From: Phytoseiulus persimilis
Lineage: Eukaryota > Arthropoda > Arachnida > Mesostigmata > Phytoseiidae
Direction of reading: 5' to 3'
DNA: 64,000 nucleotides
NCBI GenBank assembly: GCA_037576195.1
Contig: CM075101.1
Coordinates: 1,674,001 to 1,738,000 of the forward strand
In this document: one piece after another, positions 1-12,364 of the stretch
Numbering within the stretch: position 1 is the stretch's first letter
Layout: each line of letters begins with the position of its first letter
Notes under the pieces: generated by a model
Told to the model about the DNA's origin: nothing
Databases searched by the model: none
What the model saw: the letters and a program-made list of their open reading frames with translations, nothing else
Position numbers and translations under genes: made by a program

Positions 1-797
1 CGACATTTGCCGTCATCCGTTCTTCAGAAGTATCGACTGGGATCGGTTAGCGAGGAAGCTGATCACTCCACCATACAAACCCCGATTGAGCGCTAATCGA
101 GATTCCCGATGCTTCGATCCTCACTTCACGTCAGAACCTGTGGAGTTGCCGGAGGATGCAACCGAGTGAGTGCCCATAATAGTCGCGCGAATCGACTAGC
201 CGAGGACGGGGAGCTCCTCTCTCGATTCTCCGCACATAACGTCGCCGCCCTAAAAAAACTCCGCATTTACAGCGACTTCTCGAGCTGGTTCTCTAGCACC
301 CTCGATGGAACAGTCGATTTCGGGAGCTTTTCGACTTTTGACTTTGACGGGTCCCCAACGAACTCCGGCGATTTCTCCGATCGAGAATGAGTAATAGAAC
401 TCGTGCAACAAAGCCGGAGAAAGGAAAACGAAGTGGAAGAAGAACAACAATCCAGCGCAGGCCGGAAATAAACGATGAGCTCAAAAAAGATTCCTCGATT
501 TTCTCTCGGCAAAATGATTAGGATGACGGAGCGGTGGAGAACATCCCTCCAGAACAAGCAACGCAGTGAGTGGCGAGCAATCCCTTACGGACGACCAGCA
601 AAATGAATGTCGATATGCGAAGTTTGCACAGCTGTGATCGAGGAAATTTTCAATTCTACCAATTAAGCTCTGGGATATTTACCGAGTTGATCCACTATGT
701 TGTAGAATATGGGTCCCTCGTGACCCTCCCGGTTGAAAAAGAAAGATCGTCCGCCTAAATCTTAGTGTACTTCCATCAGTCTTCTGATCTGTTGAAA
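1..797. other. No firm gene; possible minus-strand 3' exon near 267-385
   Basis: No family is recognisable here. On the minus strand a short frame ending at a stop near 267 reads as a Lys/Glu/Ser/Pro-rich tail that looks more like a disordered protein end than noise. It has no clear partner exon, and the plus strand is also open over the same bases. The last bases before 798 should hold the promoter and 5' UTR of the lipocalin gene, but no clear TATA box was seen. Confidence 0.25.
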
Positions 798-1781
798 ATG
801 CGCAGTTTTTTCACTGTTGGCTTCGTGGCCCTCGTGGGCGCAACGTTAGCAGCGGCCGAACCTCTCACGCAGGTGATGTCGGGGTTCGATCCCGCAAAGG
901 TAGGACGCGTGAGACGATGGGTCTGTCCTTCAAACACCATATTCGAAGAAAAGTTCTGAGGTCACACATCCATGACGTCGAGACTTCCGACCGGAGGCTT
1001 GGGTTTTCTTGATTTCTGATGCTGTTTGTGATAGTCGTTGTACAGTTCCTAGGCAAATGGTGGTTGATTCGTGTGACTGAACGCGTTTTCAATAACGACG
1101 AGGACTGTGCGCATTTCGTGGTCACCAGCAAAAATGACAACGTTTACCATGTCCGCTCACAGTTTCATAAAACAAAAAGGTTGGGAAGTGACTGAGCGAG
1201 AGCATTGATGTTCTGGATGTCGAATCCAGCCACACAAACTATCGAGTCCGATTCCGATTTGTCTATTCATCAGCGACACCGTTCGTGAGCTGAATTTCGA
1301 AATTGTGGATGAAAAAGAACAGCCCGCCATTTACGACTTGCTCATTAATGGTGAGTTTCTGGAGAAAAGCGAGGGAGGAGCACTCGACTGGTCTCTAGCG
1401 AAACCAGGATTCGAACCTCGAGCATGGGCGAATGTGTAATGTCGAGGATGTAGTGACGAGCGCCCGTATTTCTGTCGTTCAGGCAAGAAAGTCGTTGAGG
1501 TCAAAATCTTGGGAACGGACTACGAAAACTGGGCGGCTATTTACATTCAGGAGGGTACCTACAGTGAGTGTCTTCCATGTGGACTTTGCCTCGATTCAGT
1601 TCTTTTGTTATCGCCACTCTAATCATTCGCCGTTTTCGGCTTCTCAGCTATTTACGCGGTAGCATCTCGTCGTCCGAAACTGGATGCGGAGCAGAGCAAA
1701 GCTGTCGACGACATTATGAAGGCAAACAACGTGAACCCCGACTTCCAGGAAATTAATGGAGCATGTACCGATACAATTTGA
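798..1781 (+). CDS. Secreted lipocalin-like protein, 5 exons
   Basis: Exons are 798-899, 1046-1179, 1274-1350, 1483-1563 and 1648-1781, and all phases agree, giving 175 residues. The first in-frame ATG opens a signal peptide (MRSFFTVGFVALVGATLAAA). Soon after it comes FLGKWW, the lipocalin G-x-W motif at the start of strand A. The rest reads as alternating beta strands, and the length fits a single lipocalin barrel. One cysteine lies at about residue 55 and another five residues from the C terminus, a spacing suited to the disulfide that ties the tail to the barrel. Lipocalins carry small hydrophobic ligands outside the cell; the ligand here cannot be told. The gene lies just upstream of another secreted-protein gene in the same orientation. 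The splice model is strong. The family call rests on the motif, length and signal peptide, and subfamily is open. Confidence 0.78.
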
Positions 1782-1852
1782 ATCAGTTCTGGTGCGATGC
1801 TGGAAGCCAGCCGTGCATAGAGAAACGATGCGAGAATTTGGTCGAAATCCGG

Positions 1853-1858
1853 AATAAA
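1853..1858 (+). other. Poly(A) signal for the lipocalin gene
   Basis: AATAAA lies 72 nt after the lipocalin stop codon, in an A-rich run. The position is normal for an animal 3' UTR. Confidence 0.6.
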
Positions 1859-2323
1859 AAAATCATAAACCTAACCCTTGTTGTGGACCATTCCTCAGCG
1901 GGGCTCGAGTGTGTGATCCCTAGCCCGCAGACTGGTTATTCTCGGGGGAAGGATCCGGGACCTCTTGTATTCACAAGCGTGTATCGTTTGCCATCGGCTC
2001 GTCTTCGATTTTCCAAAACACGCGGTGACGGAAAATGTGAATTCGGTGAATTCTATTTACACTCGATGTTGCCTTCCAGGGCAGATCTCTGAAAGATTTG
2101 AGTTAGATAGGATTGGCATACTAACCGTTGAAGCCGCGCTGAGTGTTGGAACATTTAATACTAATTGCCTCCTGGATTGTTCTCGATATAGTGGTAAGCA
2201 CAGGCGAGAACTGAATAATCTTCTCACGATGAAGATAAGGCTTCCCTCACTCGTCCCGAGGTCGACCGTCTCTTAAGAGTCTTCGTTCGTACACTCCTCC
2301 AAGGGCTCGTTCAAGAACCCATC

Positions 2324-2748
2324 ATGAGAACAGCGGCCTCAAGCGTTCTAATTCTGTTTTCTCTGATCTTTTTGGCCTTGGCCCTGCCCCCGGCTCCAAA
2401 GCCGCATCCTCCCAAGCGTATACCACCCGCAGCTCCGTATCCAACGTCGCCTCCGCCGGCACCGCGCTATCCTTTGTATCCGTACATCACAATCCGAGAT
2501 CCTCCCAAAAATCCATGCGCTCGCATGGTCGGTCAGGTTAGTGGCTGAGCTTTGACTACCATGATGAATCGCTTTTCCTCGCTGCGAGAAATTTCATGCG
2601 GAAATACAATCTCAGATATTACTGCTTCGCCCAGGATTGCCGAACAGGGTGTTGTTACCCTAGTCTGGTATGCCACACAAACAAGAAGTGTATCAGCATA
2701 TATCGTATTACGAGCAGTGGATATACTCGGCCTCCATTGAAATCTTGA
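2324..2748 (+). CDS. Secreted proline-rich peptide with six-cysteine knottin-like end
   Basis: Exon 1 is 2324-2536 and exon 2 is 2635-2748, joined in phase 0, giving 108 residues. A hydrophobic signal peptide covers about residues 1-20. A Pro-rich linker follows (about 21-65, with PPAP, PPKR and PPPAP stretches), then a cysteine module that straddles the splice junction: C-x7-C-x3-C-C-x5-C-x5-C. The adjacent third and fourth cysteines resemble inhibitor-cystine-knot peptides, but the second loop is short and the family is not proven. The module is followed by a short Arg/Ser/Pro tail. An acceptor-like site 20 nt upstream of exon 2 would add Tyr-Cys-rich sequence but is out of phase with exon 1. 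No function is assigned. Knottin folds occur in antimicrobial, protease-inhibitor, hormone-like and venom peptides alike. Confidence 0.65.
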
Positions 2749-2965
2749 GAACTGAGTTGGACTGAAGATTTGGCGCACATATTCAGAACTCCCAGCTCGA
2801 TGGACGTGACTAGCCGACTAGGATTGATCGACCGGTTTGACGACCCTCTCTTGGCCTCCGAATGTATCGATAGCCTTCCTGGTCGCATGAGACCAGAACG
2901 GATGGGAAGGGCGTTGAGAGCTGCAGTGTACAAATGGAAGACATTGGACAAAATCAGTTCGATTT

Positions 2966-2971
2966 AATAAA
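2966..2971 (+). other. Poly(A) signal for the cysteine-rich peptide gene
   Basis: AATAAA lies 218 nt after the stop codon of the Pro-rich peptide gene, on the same strand. Confidence 0.55.
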
Positions 2972-5261
2972 ACCCTCAGCCTGGGACAAGTAACATGGAT
3001 CAGAGAGACAATTTTGGTGACACATCGATGGGTCAAGTTCAGCTTCAAGTGTGGTCTTTCTCAGCCCAAAGCTTGAGGCGTGACGTCCTTGACTAGTTTG
3101 GTGAGCATTGCATTTCGTTTGTGACCGGCTCGCCATCGTCGCAGCTCCGTCCTTTCCCCAGCTTGGAAGGAGTCCCTCGCCCCTACGAGCAGCGAACACG
3201 TCCGCTCACACCGCGGCAGAGCAGGCTGAAATATAAACAGCTGATTCATAGACGGTTATGCTACCATGTGACGAACGGAGCAAGTTATTCATTTAGTCCT
3301 GTTTGGAGAAATGATCCTACTCTGAACCAGGACATGTGGCAGTGAAAAACTATCGACAGTTTGTTCTTCATGTTTCGAGCGTCTCCCAACAAAAACGCGC
3401 TCGGGACCGCTCGGTACAAAGTAAGGTTATAGAAACTTCATCTTAACTAATGAAACACATGGTTCGTATCGAGCGGGGCGGTCTCCTTCCCATAATCCGC
3501 AGTTCCGGGAAGCTTGACCAGTGAGACACAGTGGTGATTTGGACGAAACGAAACATACGGCTCCCACGCAGAGATGAAAATCGCGCCGCGATGGCGCGTC
3601 TTCGGTCTACACACTAACCGGGGCCCAGGATAGTTTTCTGAACACGCCTCGCGACACAGTGTTGGGGAAATCATGGGGCAACTTTGAGTGTCTTGCCAGC
3701 GAGCTAGGCCGGGCCATGGAAGCCAAACTTGAGGATTTCGCTTCCCCTAGCACAGCAGTTGTCCATAACAATTGAGACAGCCATCAGGGATGACACAATG
3801 CTCGACTGTCTGGTCGGGCTAAACTATATGTGCCGGCTTCAACATTGGTTCCACGTGACAGTGATTATTCAAATTATACAACAGCTATGATCAAGATGGA
3901 GAGGTTCGGTTCATGGACTCTCCCCGCTCCTGCTCGCAATGTCCAATTAGTGATCACCGATGCTTGTTCGCGACAATGACTTCAACGAGAAAATGCGGTG
4001 CCGTGCGTACGCAGTCAGCGCAAACAGCTTATCCCAACGAGGAGTAGTGACAAACGACCAATCGACGGCATCAAAGAATCCCCGAGCACCCCTTCTTTGG
4101 AGCCTTGCGAGATGATCACGAGCTCAACATGCATGAAATACTTCGGCCTCTCCAACACCGGTATCGGTTGTGATCACTATCGGAAAGAGCTCAGTATTAA
4201 AAGCTTTGTCGCCGGTCGAGTCTGGTATCCGTCCATGTGGAAGCTCGTCTGAGCGGTCGCAAAGTATGTAATCACTTTCGGTGATGACCATTGGGAACTG
4301 CGCAAATTGCCTCCCAGAGGGAGGGAATGTGTTCCCCCCTCACGGGGTCGATGAGGTGTCGGAGCCGGATTGATTTCAGTTCTTAAACTACCTGCATCCG
4401 ATGGGATCCGGTCGCTTGACGATGGAAGTTCCCTCACTCAGGAATCTTTTAAACTCCGAGAAGAGTTTAGACAGGGGAAACGCTCGAGAGGGAACCTGGA
4501 GGACACGACAGTGACGTACGGAGGGAAGTAGCCACCCAAGAATCCGAAGATTATCGGAAATTCCGACCCCACTAACCTCCACCGATCATGAGAAACAGCG
4601 ACCGACGCCTTGGGCAGACTTCTCCCACTCCTCCCTTCCCCATACCCCTTCCCGCGCCTCTCGGTCGCAGCTACCTCCCAACTGCTATAGTGTTTCTCTG
4701 AGCCTATCGCTCGCCCCGGAAGGCTCTGCCCGAACTTCGGCCTGCATCAGGAACTCTGAGCGTCCACTAGTATCGAGAGAGGGAGAGGAAAGTCGTGATC
4801 TCTGAGCGTAAGCTCTTCACGAGCGTGACCCGATTCAGCGGCTAATGTAACACTTCGTCATATCAGCAGAACTCGCTGATATTCACTCGATCAACAGCAT
4901 TCCACCTTCATTCGAATCGTTCTCGCTCAATCTCATGGTCCATCCGATAGAGTTCGAGTCGAGGCCAGCAACCCGTTCCGTCGTGGGTCCCGGTCGCACC
5001 TGGACCTTGAGCGCTATCATTCAATCAACTGGCGAACTGCGCTGAGACTTATGGTGGAGTCTGTGACTCTGTTTTAGAACTCAACCTGAAGGAATAGTTG
5101 CTATAACGGAGCGAGTGACCAATGTTCTCTGTCGCGTGCGCATCCTCGAGAAGCCTTGCGACCGGAGCATCTTCACCTCTGTATGGTTGGGATTCAGAGA
5201 CTCGTCGCGAAGGAGAGAGGATTGGGTCCAGGGAGTTCACAGATTCTTCGGAAGTTTCAGG
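2972..5261. other. Intergenic stretch without a supported gene
   Basis: Open frames here are short, overlap on both strands and show no family motif or matching splice-phase chain. The right end should contain the promoter and 5' UTR of TMCO4. A TTTCAG directly before the TMCO4 start codon could be the acceptor of a 5' UTR intron. Confidence 0.5.
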
Positions 5262-8200
5262 ATGGAGAGCAGACTTCGTTCGTCGATCTCCGAAGCCGGA
5301 AGTTATTCCTACTGTGCAGTGGTCGCCCTGACCCTTCAAAAGCTATTCCCCGGTGACTCCGATGGAAGCTTCAGGCTGAAAGCCATCGAAGACCTCTGCC
5401 GGCATCTCAACTGCGAGGTTCGGAATCCACCACGATATTTCAAGGCGTCGCTCGAAGTTTCCATTCAAACACTCGTTCGTGAACTGTAACACTGGGATTA
5501 ACGAAGGAGATGTTCCAGGTGAAACCTGTGATGATTGCTCTGGCTTCTGGCGAAATAACTTGTGATTTTGACCCCTACCTGAAAATCCTAAGAGATGAAC
5601 GAGAAATCCGCGGGGACTTCTCTGTATTCGTGAAAGATCTCATTTCATTCGCGGTTCAAAATGGTGAGTGGACAGCTCTTCGTTTCACTGGAACACTTCG
5701 ACGACGAGTTCCATCGAGACGATTTAGGTTGGTTGGGGCTCGGCGAGGGTTTGACTCGAGAATCCCCCCCAGCTCAGAGGAGTTTCCGAATGTCAGAATT
5801 CCAACTCCTGATTTGAAGCCAGCCTGAGAATCGGGTAATTTTTGGGTAACAGACGCCTATTGCAGGCGTTTATGATGCCCGAGTACGCGTTTGCATTCAT
5901 TACGTGGCGATGAAACTCGCCGTGCCCCTAACTGTCATAGATGTCGCGGAACGGACGCTGGTCCAGTGCCTTTCGAAAGAAAGAGTTGAATCCTCATCGT
6001 GAGTAACTCATAAGAAGTAACCTCGCGCGGAGGTTCCGTGGTTTCCGAGAAATGAGACGATTCAGCTCGTTCGGCGGCGTCTCTGATCATTAACCGAAAC
6101 GTCTCATGTTTTAAATCACTCATTCCATTCTCGGTATGCAGCGCTGAGGGTCAGAAGATCGCGAAACGAGATCGCACGAAGAAGATCAAGAGGTATGTCA
6201 TGATCGGCATCGCAACGGTCGGAGGAGGAGCCGTCCTCGGGCTCACGGGTGGACTGGCAGCCCCTTTGGTTGCCGCGGGGGCGGGGGCCATCTTAGGTGG
6301 AGCTGGGGCCGCTGTACTAGGTTCCGCGGCCGGTGTGGCAGTCATTTCTTCAGTCATGGGTCTGGCAGGTGCAGGACTGACGGGCTACAAGATGAAGAAA
6401 CGACTCGGAGAGATTGAAGAGTTTGCTTTCGAAGAGCTCAGCAAGGGTCAGGAGCTGCACGTGACCATCGCGATATCGGGATGGATTTCGACCGACAACT
6501 ATTCAGGTAGAAAGAGCATTTCAAACTTCCCGATCTGAAATCATGATGACTCTCCGAGCTTCAGCGAGAGGCAGAACGCTTGCTTTACCAACTTCTTGTT
6601 GTTCTATCTATGCAGAAGCGGTGATCTACCCGTGGCTGGCTCTGAAGAACTCTCGAGAGCAGTACGTTCTCCGATACGAATCCAAGTATGTGTCTGACGC
6701 GAAGTCCTGGGTACGAATTTCCCACGCCGAATTTCTTCCGGAGAACATCTGTTTTCACATCGAGTAACCTTCATAGGTACCTGCTGGACTTGGGAACGGC
6801 AATCGATTACCTCTATTCCTTCGCTGTGTCGATGGCAGCGCAGGAAGCTTTGAAATACACTGTGCTGTCTGGACTTATTGCTGCTATCGCATGGCCTGCG
6901 GCTCTCATTTCGGTATGACCATAGCGGAGACTCGAGTGCTCTAACCATAATACTCTCCTCGGAGCCCACTATCTCCTCACGGAAACCTCCCCAGGTGGCC
7001 GGCGTCATCGACAACCCTTGGGGGGTATGCCAGCGGCGTTCCGCCCAAGTCGGCCGTCATTTGGCCGAAGTTCTGCTTCAGCGTCAGCAAGGGCATCGTC
7101 CGGTGACCCTTATCGGTTTCTCACTCGGTGCTCGCGTTATTTATTATTGTTTGAAGGTGGGTGAGCTGCGAACTCGATACAAATCCCGACGTGATGAGCT
7201 CGACGACACACTGACCCTGGGTTCGCTCTCGCAGGAATTAGCCAGCCGAGAAACTTGCGAAGGCATCGTGGAGAACGCGATACTTCTCGGCGCACCCGTT
7301 CCAGCGCACACCGCGGACTGGTCGTCATTCAAGAGGGTCGTTGCTGGAAATATTGTCAACGGATATTGCAGGTATGCCACGACAGGGAGTTGCACTCCCA
7401 GTAGAAATTGAACTCGTCGAGAATAAGCTACCTCGATTCCGGAGGGAGGGGGGAGAGGGCCGAGGGGGTACTTGAAGAGGACCATCGTTGACAAAGTTTA
7501 TTTGGTCAGTAGCCGCTTGTCGTTTTCAGAGGTGACTGGTTGCTGAAGTTCGTGTACAGAACGTCGAGCGCGACTCTCAACATTGCAGGCCTGCAACCCA
7601 TAGCTTGGAAAGACCGACGAATGCGCAATTTAGACCTATCCAATGTGGTAACGATTGTTCTAATTGCGAGAATATCTGTAGTCCGAGATGATGCCATGAC
7701 GATTCATTCATTTAGGAGAGTATCCATCCTCTCGCTCGATCTCAGATTTCCGGCCACATGGACTATTATGAAAAGATCGATCAAATTCTCGATGCCATCG
7801 GGGTGGGAACCGATAAATCATATGGCAAGCTCGCGGAGAGCTTTAAGGTGCCACAGACGAATCGCAGAATGTTCAGACATCTCTCGGAGCCGGACCTACG
7901 TAACGAGGTGAGTGATCATAACTTCTGTATTGTTCCCATCCGTGGATAACAGTTTCGGTTGCTGCCGCAGCGCGGCTCACCTCGTAACGAAGTATTTTTC
8001 CTGCTATCTGTAGGTTTCTCGAGAGCCCAGTCTGAGAGTTCCTATGAGTGATCTCTTCGTCATGAATAAAGAGGTCAGAACCGCCGGGATCGGATCAGTA
8101 TCCTCGCTCTCCATCTTGGATGATATGAGTAGTGGTGTCGGATCATACGGGCTACAGCCACCGACCGCTCGATCATCTCTGGCGGCGTCGGGCACCCGGA

Positions 8201-8340
8201 AGGCAACATCAGCCACGAGTGGCCTCCAGACCGACACCACATTGGATGATTTCTCGGAAATCCAGGATGAAATCGGGAGCGTTGCAGAGGGCAAAGAAAC
8301 TTACTTAATTCCACAGCATCTGCGTCGGCGGAGCTGTTAG
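5262..8340 (+). CDS. TMCO4: TMCO4 family (DUF726) transmembrane hydrolase-like protein, 11 exons
   Basis: Exons are 5262-5417, 5519-5663, 5866-5998, 6142-6506, 6616-6685, 6777-6912, 6995-7156, 7235-7371, 7530-7647, 7746-7907 and 8014-8340. Phases agree throughout and give 636 residues, close to the roughly 634 of human TMCO4. The first in-frame ATG was used. About residues 162-225 form a Gly/Ala-rich hydrophobic block (IGIATVGGGAVLG onward) ending in the conserved GLTGYKMKKR. The alpha/beta-hydrolase part has NPWGVC and then GFSLGAR at about 376-382, whose serine would be the nucleophile, followed by LLGAPV, INGYCRGDW-type and SGHxDYY-type blocks known from the family. The last about 109 residues are Ser/Thr-rich and not conserved by eye. 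The family is membrane-bound and its substrate is unknown. Intron 7 (7157-7234) is 78 nt long and has no in-frame stop, so retention would add 26 residues. Confidence 0.92.
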
Positions 8341-8459
8341 CCATCTGTGGTGTGGAGTCGTCGCTCCATTTTCGTGATAATTTCTTCCGTGCTCGGGATG
8401 CGCGCCTAGCGCTGAGGTACAATACGAATCCGCTGTCGTTAAATAACTTGACCTTGTTC

Positions 8460-8465
8460 AATAAA
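8460..8465 (+). other. Poly(A) signal for TMCO4
   Basis: AATAAA lies 120 nt downstream of the TMCO4 stop codon. Confidence 0.65.
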
Positions 8466-11400
8466 CATAATCATGACGTCGAATCTCGGATAATTCCGAG
8501 AATCAATTTTGATCCTGTTCGTCATTCACGGTCGGAGCCACTTGGAACAGGATCATGTGAGATTAGATAGAGATGTCCGGAAGGGGAGGAAACTCGCGTG
8601 AAGACGGTTGGAGCTGAGAACTCCTGATGATGACTGGAACACGATTTAGCGAATGTGTTGAACTGGATTCATGGAAATCTCCGCTTTTACTTCGGAGCGA
8701 TTCTCAATGGTTGGTGGACGATTTTTAGGTTCGGAATTCAGTTTTCCCCGAGCGTTTCGGGCTTGTTGGGTCCTGCACGATGCGGCGCTCGCACCGAGCT
8801 CGAGAGGAGGTCGGGCGATGTCTCAAGAATTCGATTCTACATTAGAGACGGTCACACGCTGAAGGGCAAGAACATATTAGACCCTGATGGAAGAAAATAC
8901 TGGGAACTTTTCCCACTGACTCCCAAGCTCCTCTCTTGCAGCAGATGATTAATCCGCCGCATTCCGGGACAACAGTATCGTCATAACTAATAGTTTGGGT
9001 AGAAAAAGGCAAAATCAAATTCGAATCGTCCTCACTTCACTTTTCCCTCCGTCAGCGCTGGATACCCCTCTCTCCATCAACTCGAAATCTCGATGAAAAC
9101 GTTGGAGATGAATGGTAACTCGTGGAGGTCTCGCGAGTGCAAAGAGCACTCAAAAATGCGAGCTCATTATTGGAAGCCCTCCGAGTGCCATCTGGACCGA
9201 TCGACAGCTCTGAAAGCCTTCAAGAATCCATTGGTGTACTCCGGGTACTTTTCGACAACTCGCAGTACACTCCTCGTCCCCGGGATGGTCACTTAATCCA
9301 GCGATTCGACAACTGACGTAGGTCATGAGTCGAAAGAGTTGTCCAACAGGGTGTGTCTAAATGAATACCTCCCTCGGATACGCTCATGGAAACGATTGGG
9401 CGATTGGAAATAAGTTGAATGGCGCAGGAGTGCTACGAGCGTCCAAGGACCGCCGGTGGCGCACAGCATCTTGATTCGAGTACACGGGTGCGAGAGATTG
9501 CGACCGACCTAATGGCCTCCGAGCCGGCTTCCTTGTCGGTGAGCGAGCTGAAAACCTTCCCAATTGCGAAAAAAATCTCCATCCCTCTTTTGGAGAGGAC
9601 AGGTGGTTTGCAAGACATCCGGGCAAAGAGTAGCAGCATTATACACAGGGCTTTTGGTCACAAATGCGACTGCGACTTTTATGTTCCGAGAAATCTCCAC
9701 ACAAAAGGAAATATTCTCGTGGATTTGTGAGTTCTAGAGAATCACTCTAGTCTCCTTGAGCGTCATACGATTCAGTTGCGCATTTGAATGTTCACCGTCA
9801 GGATCAACGAACTCCGCGTTCTCCTACGCGACCACAAGCTCTCAAATCCATTCTTTCCATGAAATGATTCAGATGCTCCATGGACGGTCTGTTCCCTAAC
9901 GACACGAGGCAGAATAAGACCGCCAAGTATGTTGTGTCCGCCAATCAGTGCCCGCATCGTAACCTTCGAAATACATTCAAATTCTGAGGAGTGTGTTCGC
10001 CGCGACACCTTCTGGCCACTGCTCCGATCGGGATAAGGCTTAAAGGGTAAAAAGCAACGTGCGGCGAGGGATGGCTCTACGTAACTCGACGGAATGGTTT
10101 TAGTGTCCTCTTGATTAATCTCCTCCTTGTCCATACCGTCGTGATGTAAGCCTTGACCTTTCTACTCGCTCTGGCTGACAACTCCAGCGAGCGATCAGAA
10201 AGACGCCCGCTCGACACAGAGACTCTCCGTAGGGAGCCAACGGCCCACAGGCTCAGTGGCAACATCAGTCGATCGAGGACTTGGTGAGGCCACGTCCTGC
10301 CAAGGCACGCCCGACCCAAACACCGCCCGAACGAGATACCAGCGTCATTCCCTTCTTTCCGTGAGAATCGCGCAAGTCTAGATGCAGGGCCGGATTTCCC
10401 TCGATGCTAACTCCAGATTCAGCTTGCGGCCGGGAATCCTTCGGCCGGTACGTGGGTTTCGTCGTGACTTTCCACGAGGGTCCTCGCTCGCTCGGTCTTC
10501 TCAGCTCGGACTGCGATGATGAACCACCGTCCTCAACGACCGGCGCCGACATTCGACGCGCTCTTTAGCGACCGGCGTAGTTGTTTCGTGATGGATCACG
10601 ATCTCGGTCAAATCTCGGAATGTTCGCTCATATACGCAACAAGGGGGATATTGCTGAGCCACATCCCTTCTGATGAGGAATAGCAGCCTCGTCGGGGTTT
10701 CTGCGGACGTTGACGTCCCTTCGCGAATCCACCAATCGAGGACCGTCAAGAACTGTTCGTCGGAACGGTCACTCTCATACCTGAAACGCTCGAAGAGTCG
10801 GCTATTCCAAACATCGAATCCGATGCAGCGGATTTCAATTTCAAGTGAGGAGAGGCGGAGACGTCGTCAGGTATGGAGTACAACCTGCGCGGTCAATGAT
10901 AAGGAACAAGGTTCGCGATCAGTGCCGATATACAAAGTTGATGATATGGGGACGCAATGAAGCAACTCAATCATATGAAATCACCCCGCAGTCAAACTTT
11001 CCTCCCAGAACATCGGTTTCGCAAGGAATGACATGGGGATCCGCTGCCCTCTCTCAGAGAGCACTCCTGAGAGTTGAGGAGGTGTGGCAATATCACCTAC
11101 AACTATTGGTAACATTCTTTTTCATGGTTCGGTTGTCCTCAGGGTATGACAAGACCCATCTGAGGTGATTTCAAAGATATGATCTCACCAAACCAATGAT
11201 ATCTCCGGAATTATAGTCAGCCCGATTCGACGCCAACCCTGGAAGTCTCGCGGAATCATCCCGGAACGCTTTCTGGGTTCTGCTTCTCACGACTTGCGCG
11301 TCGGTCTCGTGGGCCGGATCCCACTTGCGCGCTCCTCGACTAGGTTTCAAAAATGGCGCGACACGGGCGTAGTGGCGCTGGCATCGCGACGTTCTCTTTA

Positions 11401-12364
11401 TAAGCTGGTCTGGGTTGTTGTGTTTGTAGCAGCTACTATTAAGTAATATTCTCCTCATGAAAAGTCAGAGATCCTATCGTGCTCGTGCTGGAGTTTCTGT
11501 GCCAGGAAGCATATTAGGCTTCATGGATTCGTAAAGGCGTCGCCTACAGAGCACCGGATCGCCGGTTTTCGGTATGCTTGAACTTTGGGACGGGTGACAT
11601 TTTTCGGAAAAACCACTCACGTAGAAAACACCAGCATCCCTAGCGCCCTGTCGACCAGGGACGCCCGGTTCCCTTTGCTCCCCCCGACTACCGGAGCTCC
11701 ATGACGACTGAGCTCGCGTCCTGGGAGCGTCCTTGAACCAGCCTTACTTCATTAGATGCCATGTAGCCTTGGTGTCCCATTTCTTCCGTTGTTGTTGAAG
11801 CGTCGCTGTTCGCAGACCCAATTAGTGCAGCGGAAGGGCTCGTGCAACTCCGACAATCGGAGCATGATGATCCGGCGGAGGTGGTTCGAAGGCCTGTAGA
11901 TTTGTTTTTCGGTGAACCGCTCGGGTTGTCTCAATGTCCCGTATGACGCACTTTGTGGACGCGGTCTCCGCCGACGAGCAGCTGATGGCACGATTTCCGA
12001 ACGAAGCCCCGAACAGGGTCGCGGAACACTCCCACGACGGAGAGACCGAACACGGAGAGCTCACAATCCTCCAATCATTTCCTGGAACTTGCCCGAATTA
12101 CATGATTGATCTCGCTCCTCGCATCTTTCCGATAAAGATAAGAGATCATTCCGTCGACTCCAATCACTGTAATTCATCGTGAGAAAGTCTGATCTGAGGA
12201 ATTCGAGAAGGCGTTCCTGAGAATGGATCACGCCGGGTTCGGAGCGATTCGGATCCAGTGTGCTTTGCGGAAAACCTCGCGGTACTCGAATCGAACGAAG
12301 CTCAGTGATTACGCATAGCGGGAAAATACGGCTAAATCGTATGTCTTGCTCCAGGTGAGGCAAT
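8466..12364. other. Unresolved interval with coding-like fragments
   Basis: No family is recognisable. Some stretches look coding but cannot be joined. On plus, 9122-9316 reads as an amphipathic helical segment ending at a stop. On plus, 10680-10870 is open, basic and Ser-rich, ending at a possible CAG/GTATGG donor. On minus, 11171-11330 and 10760-10880 also read as protein, but joining them would need a 28-nt intron. Both strands cannot be right over the same bases. One short gene of unknown strand may lie here, or none. The right end must hold the 5' UTR and promoter of MIB2. Confidence 0.3.

Noticed and set aside
1405-1425. tRNA-like B-box word (GGTTCGAATCC) on minus
   Set aside because: It lies in the third lipocalin intron, and no A box or cloverleaf arms could be placed at the right distance.
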